The notes under the pieces were generated by a model, which saw nothing but the letters and a program-made list of their open reading frames with translations, had not been told where the DNA came from and ran no database searches. A stretch of DNA of 64,000 nucleotides from Candidatus Hydrogenedentota bacterium (GTDB lineage: Bacteria; Hydrogenedentota; Hydrogenedentia; Hydrogenedentales; CAITNO01). Below, piece after piece: positions 1 through 9,452 of the stretch. The position numbers were made by a program, and so were the translations under genes. Positions within the stretch are counted from its first letter, which is position 1, and every line of letters starts with the position of its first letter. Where the stretch lies: positions 21,523 to 85,522 of the forward strand of contig JAGPFE010000005.1 in NCBI GenBank assembly GCA_018056705.1. Reading direction: 5' to 3'.

Positions 1-744
1 CACCACGAGTATCGGACGACGCAGGGCTGCCACCATGCTCAGCCCTTCGGCGAAATATGCCGTGTCCCGCGCGTCCGGCGGCTGGATCCGCCACACCCGC
101 CTCCAGCGGGCGAAGGGCCGGAACGGGGAAAACCGCAGCGTTACCAATCCCTGCCAGGCCATGACGATAAAATCCAGGTGTGCCGGATCGGGAACCTGGG
201 CCAGCGTTTCCGCGGTAACCGCGCGGGCCACGCGGGTATCCCACGGGCTGTCGGGATCGTCGGGAACAGCCACGATGCAGGAAAGCCACAGGCCAATCTT
301 GCCGGAGGGAAGGGTTTCCCGTGTCCGGTCCACCAGGGCGTCCAGGGCCCGGAAAGCCGGGTGAGCCGTTCCTCCAGGCAGATCAAGGATCCATCGCGGG
401 CCGATGTCTTCCAGGATACGCGCCCCGCCGATAAGTTTTTCGGAAAGCCCGCCTGGTGGAAAGTCCGGGGGAATCCTGACCTTCACATAGAGGTCGAGCC
501 TGGACCGATGCCCGCTGGCCGATCGAGCGAACGATTCCAGGGAGGACATGTCCGCGAAGTCCATCTCCACGACCAGGGACTGGAAACCCAGGCCGATGGC
601 AAGATCCAGGTCTTCCGGCCGAAAAACGGCTTCGGTGGGGGTCTTTTCTGGCGCTCCCAGGAGACACGCGCCGATGGCGAAAGGGTCGACATCGGGCGCG
701 GTGTCACGGGGAAGGGCGCTGTCGGGTTTCCGTTTTCTGCTCAT
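1..744 (-). CDS. Hypothetical protein, 3' end cut by window edge
   Basis: An open frame of 248 codons runs without a stop from an ATG at 744 to the left edge, so the C-terminus is missing. The N-terminus (MSRKRKPDSALPRD) is basic and has no signal peptide or membrane segment. The body alternates hydrophobic strands and acidic/arginine-rich helices (for example IGLGFQSLVVEMDF and GKIGLWLSCIVAVP), which would suit an alpha/beta, possibly barrel-like, cytoplasmic domain. I do not recognise the family. It lies 79 bases downstream of the serine protease gene on the same strand and may be co-transcribed with it. No good Shine-Dalgarno sequence precedes the ATG, and the frame stays open upstream, so the start is uncertain. 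Its steady GC-rich codon use supports it as real coding sequence. Confidence 0.55.
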   Translation of the reverse strand, partial: MSRKRKPDSALPRDTAPDVDPFAIGACLLGAPEKTPTEAVFRPEDLDLAIGLGFQSLVVEMDFADMSSLESFARSASGHRSRLDLYVKVRIPPDFPPGGLSEKLIGGARILEDIGPRWILDLPGGTAHPAFRALDALVDRTRETLPSGKIGLWLSCIVAVPDDPDSPWDTRVARAVTAETLAQVPDPAHLDFIVMAWQGLVTLRFSPFRPFARWRRVWRIQPPDARDTAYFAEGLSMVAALRRPILVV

Positions 745-823
745 GCTCGCGCAAAATTCACGGCTGCCGGACCATACCGGCCCTGAACGGATTATGGGCG
801 AGGGCAAGGTGGCCGCGCAAGCG

Positions 824-2338
824 TCAGGGAAGCCACCGGGCAGCCGCGCGGTAATACGCCCGGCTCAATGCCTGCCCGAAGCCAGTGGTTGACAGCGCGT
901 CATCCCGGAATACGCGCAGCGCGTCGGTAATGGCACTGTCCTTGCCAAACCACCGCGCGATGAAGCACCAGGATTGTTTTTCACAAGGCTGGGAATCGGT
1001 CAGGTGACAGGCGATCACGGGGAAAAAGTCCCGGAAAGACGCGTAATTGTCCAGATTGTTTTCAGGTCTGCCGCAGGTGTGCGCCGTGCCGTTGCTCAGC
1101 ATGCCGACCAGACGGAACCCGGCTTCGGGGAGAAACAGGCCGGAACCGGAAGAGCCGCCTTCCGTGATGCCCTCATCCCAGCGGACTTCGTTCTGTTTCA
1201 CGTAGCGGTCCACGCAGAGCATATCCAGGCAGAGGGACACGTCGGTATCGATAATCGTGGCCACGCCGGTTTTCATCGGCGTGGTGGCGGGATAATGGAA
1301 ACCCCGGACGGTCTGACCAACCTGGAGGGATCGGGTGTCCCACCCGGCCCAGGCCCGTCCATAAGGACCTACGGGTACGTGGTCCAACAGCAGAAACTGG
1401 CCGTCTATCCGCTTGTCATAGGCCACGGACTTCTGCCCTGCACTACGGGGTAACTGGTTAGGCTCCGGGTCGGGAGCATACGGATCGCACGCCCCGGTGC
1501 GGTAATCCCAGATCACCTCCATGTCCTCGATCCGAAGTCCCGGGGAATCGAAACAATGATGGGCGGAAACCAGGCGGGGCGCGAAGTCCGGTTCTCCGGC
1601 CCTGTTCAGCAGGGTTCCGGAACATTGGGCCCAGTCACCACCGGGCAGGGGAATGATCAGCATGGCTTCGGCGGTGGAAACCTCGCGGCCTGCGTCGCCT
1701 GTTTCGCAGTCAACGGGGATAGGGCAGAGGTTGAAGGATTTCTCCGCGAATTGGTAGAAACAGGCCACTTTTTCAACGCGCGCTGGGGGCAGGTCTCCGG
1801 GAGATTCCAGGATGAGCAAGGCGTACTCCCCCCAGACCGTGTTGAGCCAGTTGCCGTCGGGCATGGCATCCTGCCGGGTCCATGGCCCAAATACCCGGTG
1901 TCCAGCGGCATCGGCAAGGAACACCCGGTCTCCTGGCCCCAGGCCATTGAGGTCGACCAGCAGGCGAATGGCGCGGGCGGACCGGGCACCTGCCGCCATA
2001 AGCCACCGGTTCGCGCCGCTGTCGCTTTTCAGGGAAACCTTGTGGGCCAGCTGGGCGGCGTCCCATCCCGCGTTCACGTTGTACCCGATCCGCGCGGGTA
2101 ATACCTGTTTGCTGGGCACCAGGCTCTTGTTGGCCGTGTCCGAAGGCTCGGCCAGCGTGGGGGAGGGCGCTTCGGCCAGCATGGCCTGGAGTTCCGCGGC
2201 GGGAATGGGCCAGTCCAGCCATGTCAGGTCGCCCTTGGCCGGCGGAATGTACACGTAATCCGCGAAGAAATCTTCACCCACCGCGTACCCCCCGACCAGG
2301 AGGGCGCACCAAATGAGCGCTGTCTGGATTTTCAACAT
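824..2338 (-). CDS. Secreted trypsin-fold serine protease, lysyl endopeptidase-like
   Basis: This 504-residue protein has an N-terminal signal peptide (hydrophobic residues about 5-21). Residues about 80-200 form a beta-rich domain like the pro-region of lysyl endopeptidases, and about 220-440 form a trypsin-like domain. The expected triad is visible: His261 in SAHHC, Asp312 in RIDGQFLLL and Ser397 in GGSSGSG. The GSSGS form of the serine motif, with multiple cysteine pairs, resembles Achromobacter protease I and relatives rather than the GDSGGP trypsins. It probably acts outside the cell or in the periplasm and cleaves after a basic residue, but the specificity pocket cannot be read reliably here. 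About 60 C-terminal residues follow the protease domain without a known sorting signal. Confidence 0.82.
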   Translation of the reverse strand: MLKIQTALIWCALLVGGYAVGEDFFADYVYIPPAKGDLTWLDWPIPAAELQAMLAEAPSPTLAEPSDTANKSLVPSKQVLPARIGYNVNAGWDAAQLAHKVSLKSDSGANRWLMAAGARSARAIRLLVDLNGLGPGDRVFLADAAGHRVFGPWTRQDAMPDGNWLNTVWGEYALLILESPGDLPPARVEKVACFYQFAEKSFNLCPIPVDCETGDAGREVSTAEAMLIIPLPGGDWAQCSGTLLNRAGEPDFAPRLVSAHHCFDSPGLRIEDMEVIWDYRTGACDPYAPDPEPNQLPRSAGQKSVAYDKRIDGQFLLLDHVPVGPYGRAWAGWDTRSLQVGQTVRGFHYPATTPMKTGVATIIDTDVSLCLDMLCVDRYVKQNEVRWDEGITEGGSSGSGLFLPEAGFRLVGMLSNGTAHTCGRPENNLDNYASFRDFFPVIACHLTDSQPCEKQSWCFIARWFGKDSAITDALRVFRDDALSTTGFGQALSRAYYRAAARWLP

Positions 2339-2437
2339 GGCGCGTGCTTCCTTTGGAGCCCCGAAAGGTTACTTTACCCCTATTATGACTTAATCGTTAC
2401 GATGCGGGTCGAAACGAAATAGAAAAAAAGCCCTCGT

Positions 2438-2899
2438 TTACTCCGTATAACGTTTCAATCGCCCGCGGGCTTCCGCGACCAGTCGGTCACAGCGTTCATT
2501 ATCGGGTATGCCAGTGTGCCCGCGGATCCATCGCCATTCGATCTGGTGCTTCGATGTGAGCCGATCCAGTTCCTGCCAGAGATCCACGTTTTTCAGGTTT
2601 CCACCTGGCCGGGTCCATCCCCGGCGTTTCCACGCGGGCAGCCATTCCGTCACCCCTTTTTTGAGGTATTCAGAGTCGGTGTGAAGGATGACCCGGCAGG
2701 GACGTTTCAGGGCGCGCAGGGCTTCGATGGCAGCGCGCAGTTCCATGCGGTTGTTCGTGGTTTCCGGTTCCGCGCCTGATAGTTCTTTCACGCGATCCCC
2801 GTAGCGGAGCACGGCGGCCCATCCGCCTGGTCCGGGGTTTGGGGCGCATCCGCCGTCGGTGTGGATGATCACCGGCGTTTCGCCCGGCCTGGCCTCCAT
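2438..2899 (-). CDS. rnhA: Ribonuclease HI
   Basis: It cleaves the RNA strand of RNA-DNA hybrids in the cytoplasm. From the chosen start the protein has 153 residues, matching the family length of about 155. The catalytic carboxylates are all present: Asp15 in HTDGG, Glu53 in RMELRAA, Asp75 in HTDSEYL and Asp138 in ERCDRL, with the helper His127 in RGHTG. The frame is open upstream to 2980, but longer versions would overlap the ankyrin gene and add a non-homologous tail. ATG 2932 is an alternative start that gives a 14-base overlap. It is the last gene of the run that begins with the sugar ABC transporter, 19 bases after the ankyrin lipoprotein. Confidence 0.93.
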   Translation of the reverse strand: MEARPGETPVIIHTDGGCAPNPGPGGWAAVLRYGDRVKELSGAEPETTNNRMELRAAIEALRALKRPCRVILHTDSEYLKKGVTEWLPAWKRRGWTRPGGNLKNVDLWQELDRLTSKHQIEWRWIRGHTGIPDNERCDRLVAEARGRLKRYTE

Positions 2900-2918
2900 G
2901 CGGGCGGTATGTTCCTGT

Positions 2919-3470
2919 TCACGGGCAGGCATGGGCTTCCAGCGCGGCAACGGTTTCGGCGTGCCGGCGTTCCCGGGCAAGGTCCACGGGCAGGCGTCCC
3001 GCGCTATTGCGGGCGCAGGGATCCGCGCCCTGGCGCGTCAGCCACAGGGCCATTTTCGTCCGTCCGAAGATGGCGGCCGTGTGTAAGGGGGTGTCCCCGA
3101 AGGAATCCCGGGCCTGGAGGTCCGCGCCCCGTTCCAGCAGGAGCGTCGCGGCCCGTCCCCGGCTGTACATGGCCGCGACGTGCAGGGGGGTCATGCCCGT
3201 GATGTCCCGCGCGTCGATATTGGCCCCGGCGTCGAGCAGCAGCCGGATGGCCTCCACGTTATCCACGCCCGCGGCCGTGTGCAGGGCGGTTTTACGCAGG
3301 CGATCAACCTGGCGTACCGCTTCGGGATGTCGCTTGAGCAGGTCGCGCAGGGCGTCAACCTGCCCGCGGGTGACCAGGTCATGGGGACTGGGCTGACACC
3401 CGGCCAGCGCCAGCGTTGCGCCGACCAGCCATAGCGTTACCGCGGCCCCACGGAACCCGCGTCCGGGCAT
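2919..3470 (-). CDS. Ankyrin-repeat lipoprotein
   Basis: This is a 183-residue exported lipoprotein. A short basic N-terminus and hydrophobic stretch end in the lipobox LALAGC near residue 24, so it should be lipid-anchored in the periplasm. The mature part is almost entirely ankyrin repeats: about four units with the TALHTAA, TPLHVAA and TPLHTAA signatures, a protein-protein interaction scaffold. The start is set by a TGATG overlap with the stop of the sugar-binding protein at 3470-3472, which implies translational coupling; an in-frame GTG lies one codon upstream. Its partner is unknown. Linkage to an ABC sugar importer is unusual and may simply reflect operon packing. Confidence 0.8.
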   Translation of the reverse strand: MPGRGFRGAAVTLWLVGATLALAGCQPSPHDLVTRGQVDALRDLLKRHPEAVRQVDRLRKTALHTAAGVDNVEAIRLLLDAGANIDARDITGMTPLHVAAMYSRGRAATLLLERGADLQARDSFGDTPLHTAAIFGRTKMALWLTRQGADPCARNSAGRLPVDLARERRHAETVAALEAHACP

Positions 3471-4573
3471 CACGGTTTCGTGCTGGCTCCATTGGTTGCC
3501 GGCGTTTCCGGCGCGGGGGCGGAGGGGTTCGAAGTGGCGGGTTCCGTCACGCCTTCCATGGGAATCACCTCTCCACCCCGGTCCACGTTCTCAGCCGTAA
3601 ACAGCCGGGAGGGCAGCACCACTTTTTTGGGCAGGCCCTGTTCCCCCTTCAGAATCCGCAACGCGTACTCGATGGCTTCCTTGCCACCCGTCGGATATTC
3701 GAAGGTCGCGCTGAGAATGCCCTGTTTCACGTAAGCGATGCCTTCGTGGGGCAGGGCGTCGATCCCCACGAATTTCATTTCCTTTTCGCGTCCCGCGGCT
3801 TTCGCGGCCAGGTAAGCGCCGTAGGCGCCGGGGTCATTGTGGGCGTACACGAGGTCGATTTTCGGGAAACGGGCCAGGGCCGATTCCATTTCCTTCTGCG
3901 CGTCGGGCTGCAGCCATTTCATGTCGGCCTGGAAGATGATTTCGATCTCGCTGCCTTCGATTCCTTTCATGAACCCATCGTGCCGGTCGTGTCCAGGCAC
4001 CGAGGTCTGCAGGCCCATCAGTTCCACGACCTTGCCCCGTCCCCCCAGGGTTTGTCGGATCCACCTTCCCGCGGCCTCGCCGATGGCCCGATTATCCGCG
4101 CCAATGAACATGGTGAAATCTTCGCCCAGCAGGGCGCGATCCAGCACGATCACGGGGATACCCTTGCGGTACGCCTCCGCCACGGGCCCCGTCAGGGGCG
4201 CGGCCTCCTTCGGGCTGATGATCAGCAGGTTGATCCCCTGGCTGATGAATTCCCGCACGTGGTTCTGCTGGATGGTCGTGTCGTTCTGGGCGTCCTTGAA
4301 AATCATCCGGATTTCGGGATGGGCCTTCGCGGCTTCTTCAAGATCCTTGTTCATCTGCACGCGCCACGGCTCGCCCAGGTTGCACTGGCTCATGCCGATG
4401 ACCCACTTCGCGCCGGTTCCGGGTGCCGCGCCGGGGGCAGCGGTCTTGTCCGCCGTCGCGCCCGGCCCGGACGCGGAAGACGGCGAACCTCCCCCCGAGC
4501 AAGCCGCCAGGGTGATAATCGCCAGCATGCCCAGTCCCAGGATGTGCATCGTCCAGACGTTCTTCCTCAGCAT
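3470..4573 (-). CDS. Sugar ABC transporter substrate-binding lipoprotein (RbsB-like)
   Basis: This 367-residue protein belongs to the periplasmic binding protein family used by ribose/galactose-type importers. The N-terminus has a hydrophobic segment ending in the lipobox LAAC, followed by a Ser/Gly/Ala/Pro-rich tether of about 40 residues and the two-lobed domain. Typical features are WVIGMSQCNLGEPWR at the start of the domain, a Gln-Asn-Asp motif (KDAQNDTTIQ), LLIISPKEAAPLT and the late FVGIDALPHEGI segment. A Pro/Ala/Thr-rich tail ends the protein. ATG 4573 is preceded by GGGAG at good spacing and is preferred over an upstream GTG at 4603 that would overlap the permease gene. The sugar cannot be told from sequence. 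Confidence 0.9.
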   Translation of the reverse strand: MLRKNVWTMHILGLGMLAIITLAACSGGGSPSSASGPGATADKTAAPGAAPGTGAKWVIGMSQCNLGEPWRVQMNKDLEEAAKAHPEIRMIFKDAQNDTTIQQNHVREFISQGINLLIISPKEAAPLTGPVAEAYRKGIPVIVLDRALLGEDFTMFIGADNRAIGEAAGRWIRQTLGGRGKVVELMGLQTSVPGHDRHDGFMKGIEGSEIEIIFQADMKWLQPDAQKEMESALARFPKIDLVYAHNDPGAYGAYLAAKAAGREKEMKFVGIDALPHEGIAYVKQGILSATFEYPTGGKEAIEYALRILKGEQGLPKKVVLPSRLFTAENVDRGGEVIPMEGVTEPATSNPSAPAPETPATNGASTKP

Positions 4574-4599
4574 GATCCGTGCTCCCGCGTTAAAAACTG

Positions 4600-5610
4600 T
4601 CACCGCCTGCTGCGCTGGAACAGCACGGCCGACACGATAATCGCGCCCGTAAGCATCAGCCGGCCGGCCTCGCTGACCGCGTTGATGCTCAGGATCTTTT
4701 CAAGATACCCGATCGTCAGGGTACCCAGCAAGGTAAGAATCATTCCTCCCCGGCCGCCGGTCAGGCTGGTGCCGCCGATCACCACGATGGCGATGGCCGT
4801 GAGCTCGTAGGATACCCCCGCTTCCGGGTCGCCCTGGGTTTCCTGGGCGGCCTGGCAGATCCCTGCCACCGCGGCGAACAGCCCACTCATGGCGTAGGCG
4901 AACACCTTGGCCCGGTTCACCGGCACGCCCGACAGCCGGGCGGCAGTTTCGTTGCCGCCTATGGCGTACAGGTGACGTCCCACCCGGAGCCGTTCCAGCA
5001 CGATCCAGGACACGACGAGGCACCCAAGGAAAACCAGGGTGACCACTGCCACGTTGTCCATCAGGATTTTCGCGTTCAGCAGATCAAAAAACTTCGGCAA
5101 TGGGAGAAACTGGAACCCGGACTCGGTCTGCACGCCCTGGGCGATTTTCTGACCACCCGAGATGTATTTCGCGGCGCCCCGGGCGAACACCATCATGGCC
5201 AGCGTGGCGATGAAGGGCTGCATCCGGAACCGCGCGATGAGGCCTCCCGATACCGCGCCCCCGGCCGCGCCCATCAGCAGGCACAAGGGCACCGCGACCA
5301 GGGGATGCCACTGCCAGTGAATCATCATCAGGGCCGAAACCACCGCCGTCAATCCCAGGATACTGCCCACCGCGAGGTCGATGCCGCCGCTGATGATGAC
5401 CAGCGTCATGCCGCAAGCCAGGATGCCGAAGCGCGAGATGTGTCGGAGCATATCGCGGTGGGTGTCCCAACGGAAGAACGCGCCATCCGCGTTGAACACG
5501 GCACCCACCAGGAGAATCAGCACGAGCGCGAGCAGCGCACGCGCGGCGGGGCGGGCCAGCAGCCGGGCCAGGAGATTGTCGCGAAGGCTTTTATCCGTGC
5601 TGTCACTCAT
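4600..5610 (-). CDS. Sugar ABC transporter permease (RbsC-like)
   Basis: This is a 336-residue inner-membrane permease of the BPD_transp_2 family. It has about ten hydrophobic segments and the hallmark ISGGIDLAVGSILGL motif near residues 72-86, which is diagnostic for ribose/xylose/galactose-type importers. It should form a homodimer that works with the adjacent dual-domain ATPase and binding protein. The ATG at 5610 overlaps the ATPase stop by four bases (ATGA), which fixes the start even though the frame remains open for a further 470 bases upstream. The binding-protein gene follows after 26 bases. Confidence 0.92.
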   Translation of the reverse strand: MSDSTDKSLRDNLLARLLARPAARALLALVLILLVGAVFNADGAFFRWDTHRDMLRHISRFGILACGMTLVIISGGIDLAVGSILGLTAVVSALMMIHWQWHPLVAVPLCLLMGAAGGAVSGGLIARFRMQPFIATLAMMVFARGAAKYISGGQKIAQGVQTESGFQFLPLPKFFDLLNAKILMDNVAVVTLVFLGCLVVSWIVLERLRVGRHLYAIGGNETAARLSGVPVNRAKVFAYAMSGLFAAVAGICQAAQETQGDPEAGVSYELTAIAIVVIGGTSLTGGRGGMILTLLGTLTIGYLEKILSINAVSEAGRLMLTGAIIVSAVLFQRSRR

Positions 5611-7142
5611 GCCGTAACCTCCTCCGTCGCGCGACCCATGGCCGCCGCCAGCACGGCTTCGGGTGTCGCCGTCTCCCGGGTGAACCATCCCGTCACGCGG
5701 CCCCGGTGCAGCACCATGATCCGATCGCTCAGGGCCAGCAGTTCGGGCATTTCCGAGGTGATCAGCAGAATGCCCACCCCTTCCCGGGACCATTCGAAGA
5801 GCAGTCGGTAGATTTCGTGTTTCGCGCCCACGTCCACGCCGCGCGTGGGCTCGTCCAGCAGAATCAGGCGGGGCTCCGTCAGCATCCACTTGGCCAGTAC
5901 TACCTTCTGCTGGTTGCCGCCGGACAGGTTCTCCACCGGCATGTCCAGCGACGCCGCCCGCAGGCTGAGCCTTCTGGCTGCCGATGCGGCCGCCTGCCGT
6001 TCCCTTGCCGGAAACCGCACGCCTGCCGGGGAATACCGGGGCAGGGCCGCGAGGGTGGAATTGGCCACGATGTCCAGGCACAAGGCCAGCCCCGTTTCCT
6101 TGCGGTCGTTGGTCAGGCAGGCGATGCCGCGGGAAATGGCGTATGCCGGCGACCGGGGCTGGTAGGGTTGACCGTCCAGCAGCACCTGGCCCCCCGACCC
6201 GCTACCCAGGGCGCCAAACAGTCCAAGAAACAGTTCGGTCGCGCCCGATCCCTGCAGGCCACCTATGCCCAGGATTTCCCCGGGCCGCAGGGTAAAGGAG
6301 ACCGATTCAACCACCGGCCGGGGACGTCCCGACGGGTCCGGCACGCTGAAGTTCCGTACCTCCAGCAGGGGCGTGTCGGTCACGGCCACCGCGGGACGTT
6401 CCGGGAACTGTTCTTTCATTTCGCGGCCCACCATCAGCCGCACCAGTTCATCCCGGGGCAGTTCCGTTGCCGGCCGCGTGTCGATCCACGCCCCGTCCCG
6501 CAACACGGTAACGCGGTCCGAAACGCGATAGATTTCCTCCATCTTGTGGGTAATGTACACGATACCGCGTCCCTGGGCTTTAAGTTCAGCAATCAGGCGG
6601 AACAGCCGTTCCACTTCCGGCGCGGTCAGCGAACTGGTTGGCTCGTCCATCACGATCACCCGTGCGTCCATGGACAGGGCCTTGGCGATCTCGAGCATCT
6701 GCCGCGCGGACATGGGCAGGTCTTCCACGCGGGTGTCTGGGGACAGGTCAAACCCCACGCGGGACAACATGTCTCGACAGGCGGCCCGCTGCCGGGAAAA
6801 GCGTACCCAGCCGCCGCGGCCACACTGTTCGCGTCCCAGGAACAGGTTGTCCAGCACGGACATAGAGGGAATGACCGAAAGTTCCTGGTGGATCATCGCC
6901 ACGCCATGCCGGGCGGCGTCCACGGGAGAATGAAACCGGACGGGCGCGCCGTTCAGGCGGATGGTGCCTTCGTATTCGGTATACACGCCGCCGAGGACAC
7001 GCATGAGGGTGGTTTTACCCGCGCCGTTCTCGCCGGCGAGCAGGTGGGTTTCGCCCGCGCGCAGGGAAAACGACACATCCCGCAGGACCGGGTTACCGGA
7101 GAAAGCGATCCGGATATGTTCCATGGAGAGCAGTTCGGTCAT
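5607..7142 (-). CDS. Sugar ABC transporter ATP-binding protein (RbsA/MglA-like)
   Basis: This 511-residue protein contains two fused ABC ATPase domains, as in RbsA, MglA and XylG. The first domain has Walker A GENGAGKTT at about 37-45, the signature around LPMSARQ and Walker B VIVMDEPTSS. The second has a degenerate Walker A (GLQGSGATE), as is usual for this subfamily, and an intact signature LSGGNQQK plus LILLDEPTRGVDVG. It energises uptake through the downstream permease. The start ATG at 7142 follows a GGGGGA stretch; a longer reading to 7181 lacks support. It is the first gene of the importer operon on the minus strand. Confidence 0.92.
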   Translation of the reverse strand: MTELLSMEHIRIAFSGNPVLRDVSFSLRAGETHLLAGENGAGKTTLMRVLGGVYTEYEGTIRLNGAPVRFHSPVDAARHGVAMIHQELSVIPSMSVLDNLFLGREQCGRGGWVRFSRQRAACRDMLSRVGFDLSPDTRVEDLPMSARQMLEIAKALSMDARVIVMDEPTSSLTAPEVERLFRLIAELKAQGRGIVYITHKMEEIYRVSDRVTVLRDGAWIDTRPATELPRDELVRLMVGREMKEQFPERPAVAVTDTPLLEVRNFSVPDPSGRPRPVVESVSFTLRPGEILGIGGLQGSGATELFLGLFGALGSGSGGQVLLDGQPYQPRSPAYAISRGIACLTNDRKETGLALCLDIVANSTLAALPRYSPAGVRFPARERQAAASAARRLSLRAASLDMPVENLSGGNQQKVVLAKWMLTEPRLILLDEPTRGVDVGAKHEIYRLLFEWSREGVGILLITSEMPELLALSDRIMVLHRGRVTGWFTRETATPEAVLAAAMGRATEEVTA

Positions 7143-7249
7143 ACCGTCCCCCGCTTTCACGGGGCATATTTTAGGGGGCATTGCCGGTCATAGTCAACGA
7201 TGACGTTCAGCGCCCCGTCCACGCTAATCCTTCCTTCCCCGTGATGGTC

Positions 7250-8359
7250 TCAGGCCCGGGCGGGTTCCGCCGCGTATCCCAGGATCTCGAGAATCGGGGC
7301 TTCTTCGGCTTCAACGGTGAATGGTTCCACCGCGCAGGCTACCGCGTTATCCGGGTCTTTCAAACCGTGGCCCGTCAGAATGCACACGACCCGGAACTTG
7401 TCGCCCGATCGGGGCGTGCCCGAGTCGAAATAGCCTTCCCGGGCCAGCTTGCGCAATCCGGCGATGCTGGCCGCGCTGGCGGGTTCGCAGAAGATGCCCT
7501 CGGTGGCTGCCACCATCCGGTAGGCCTCGCGGATTTCATCGTCCGTCACCATGTCAATGACACCGCCCGATTCATCCCGGGCGGCCACGGCCGTCTTCCA
7601 ACTCGCGGGGTTGCCGATGCGGATGGCCGTGGCGAAGGTCTGGGGCTTTTCCACGGGATGTCCCAGCACGATAGGCGCTGAGCCCGCGGCCTGGAACCCG
7701 AGCATTTTCGGCAGGCTTTCGGACTTACCTTTCGCGAGGTATTCCTTGTACCCTTTCCAGTAGGCGGAAATGTTGCCCGCGTTACCCACGGGCATGGCCT
7801 GGAAATCGGGCGCGACGCCGTCGAAGTCGTCGAGGATCTCGAAGGCCCCGGTTTTCTGTCCCTCGATACGGTAAGGGTTCACGGAATTGACCAGGGCGAT
7901 CGGGAACCGTTCGCAGATGCCCCGCACGAGGTTGAGCGCATCGTCAAAGTTCCCCTTGATCTGGATCACCTTGGCCCCGTGGATCATCGCCTGGGATAAC
8001 TTGCCGTACGCGATTTTTCCCTCGGGAATAAGTACCGCGCACCGCATGCCGGCCCGGGCCGCGTAGGCGGCGGCCGACGCCGAGGTATTCCCCGTGCTGG
8101 CGCACATCACCACCTCGTAGCCGTCCTCCAGGGCCTTGGTGATGGCCATGGTCATGCCGCGGTCCTTGAAGGAACCGGTGGGGTTGAGTCCTTCGTATTT
8201 CAGCCAGATTTCCAGCCGCGGATGGATGGCCCGGCTCAGCGCGTAGGCGGGTACCATCGGCGTGGATCCTTCGTTCAGGGTGACCACGCACGTAGACTCG
8301 GAAACCGGCAGGTATTCCCGGTACCGTTCAATGACTCCCGGATTACGTAACGGGCTCAC
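7250..8359 (-). CDS. thrC: Threonine synthase
   Basis: This PLP enzyme converts O-phosphohomoserine to threonine in the cytoplasm. It has about 369 residues, the length of the short ThrC class. The PLP lysine lies in [10 protein letters not shown] (about residue 65), preceded by NEGSTPM near the N-terminus. [18 protein letters not shown] is the phosphate-binding helix region, and GNAGN and [11 protein letters not shown] follow. A GTG at 8359 is preceded by GGGGAG with eight-base spacing and is the likely start; the frame extends five codons further to a TTG. The gene stands 107 bases upstream of the sugar importer operon on the same strand and is probably transcribed from its own promoter in the 8360-8526 gap. 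Confidence 0.92.
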   Translation of the reverse strand: MSPLRNPGVIERYREYLPVSESTCVVTLNEGSTPMVPAYALSRAIHPRLEIWLKYEGLNPTGSFKDRGMTMAITKALEDGYEVVMCASTGNTSASAAAYAARAGMRCAVLIPEGKIAYGKLSQAMIHGAKVIQIKGNFDDALNLVRGICERFPIALVNSVNPYRIEGQKTGAFEILDDFDGVAPDFQAMPVGNAGNISAYWKGYKEYLAKGKSESLPKMLGFQAAGSAPIVLGHPVEKPQTFATAIRIGNPASWKTAVAARDESGGVIDMVTDDEIREAYRMVAATEGIFCEPASAASIAGLRKLAREGYFDSGTPRSGDKFRVVCILTGHGLKDPDNAVACAVEPFTVEAEEAPILEILGYAAEPARA

Positions 8360-8526
8360 GGAATGACTCCCCAACCCCTGCCGGCAAGCCGGTCCGCGCG
8401 AGCCGCCGTCGCGACAGACGCCATGACGGCCGGCTTTCCGTCACGGTGCCTGTATTATACGACGTTTGCCGGCATGGTCGGAAATAACGTATAAAACCCC
8501 AGGAAGCCAACCGGGAAAGGAATACC

Positions 8527-9297
8527 ATGAGCGCGTATATTGACGTCCGGAGGGAAAGAGGCGCGTGGGTTTTCGCCTTCAACCGGATTGACCGGAAAAA
8601 CGCCCTGACCGTGGAAATGTACGAAACCCTGGCCGGTCTCCTGGAAGACGCCGCGTCGGATGGCGCGGTCCGTTGCGTAGTGTTCACCGGCCATGGTGGC
8701 ATGTTCACCAGTGGTAACGATATCCAGGATTTCGTGTCCCGGCCCCCACAATCCGACGATCATCCGGTTCTGCGGTTCCTGCGCGGACTGGCCACCTTTC
8801 CCAAGCCCATGATTGCCGCCGTGGAGGGCGTTGCCGTGGGGGTTGGGGTTACCATGCTGCTCCACTGTGACCTGGTGTTCATTTCCCGGGAAGCGAAACT
8901 GCGGTTGCCTTTCGTGAACCTTGCCCTGTGCCCCGAGGCGGGTTCGAGCGTGCTGTTACCGGAAAGGGTGGGAGCCACGAGGGCTGCCGAACTGCTCCTG
9001 CTCGGCGAGACCTTTTCGGGAGAAGAGGCGGTGGCCTGGGGGATCGCGAACCGGCTGTGCGAGCCGGGCCGGACCCTGGTGGACGCGATGGCGGCCGCGA
9101 CGCGGATTGTCGGTCAACCGCCCGCGGCGGTCCGGGCCACCCTCGCGCTGTTACGGGGCTGGCGGCAACAGGAGGTCCTGGACGCCATTGCCCGGGAAGC
9201 GGAGGTGTTCCGGGAGCGGTTGTCTTCGCCTGAAGCCGTGGAAGCGTTTCAGGCGTTTCTGGAGAAGCGGCCTCCCGATTATTCCCGGTTTGCCTGA
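8527..9297 (+). CDS. Enoyl-CoA hydratase/isomerase family protein
   Basis: This 256-residue crotonase-fold protein most likely acts on an acyl-CoA in fatty-acid or amino-acid metabolism. The oxyanion-hole segments are visible as GHGGMFTSGNDIQDF (about 57-71) and AVEGVAVGVGVTML (about 98-111). The later LALCPEAGSS motif, with Glu near 137, is like the delta3-delta2-enoyl-CoA isomerase branch, which usually has a single catalytic Glu rather than the two of hydratases. A strong AAAGGA ribosome binding site precedes the ATG. It is divergent from threonine synthase and 155 bases before the efflux operon, so it looks like a one-gene unit. The exact substrate is not predictable. Confidence 0.87.
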   Translation: MSAYIDVRRERGAWVFAFNRIDRKNALTVEMYETLAGLLEDAASDGAVRCVVFTGHGGMFTSGNDIQDFVSRPPQSDDHPVLRFLRGLATFPKPMIAAVEGVAVGVGVTMLLHCDLVFISREAKLRLPFVNLALCPEAGSSVLLPERVGATRAAELLLLGETFSGEEAVAWGIANRLCEPGRTLVDAMAAATRIVGQPPAAVRATLALLRGWRQQEVLDAIAREAEVFRERLSSPEAVEAFQAFLEKRPPDYSRFA

Positions 9298-9452
9298 TGG
9301 AACTGGATCTGTCGGGCGGTGTTTCATGGGAAAACAACCGGCGGGGAAACGGAATCCGGACGTGAGGCGTCCAATAAAAGGGGGAAAATGACATATTGGT
9401 GGAAGGGGGCGTGTTGTGTTTACGGCCCGGTGGAGCACGCCGATTCTGAAGG

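Noticed and set aside
3416..4810. Long open frame of 464 codons on the plus strand opposite the sugar-binding protein
   Set aside because: It is antisense to a clear RbsB-like gene and its translation is arginine/histidine-rich without domains. High-GC DNA gives such shadows throughout, for example at 5706-7193, 16661-17800, 25489-26880 and 62436-63452.
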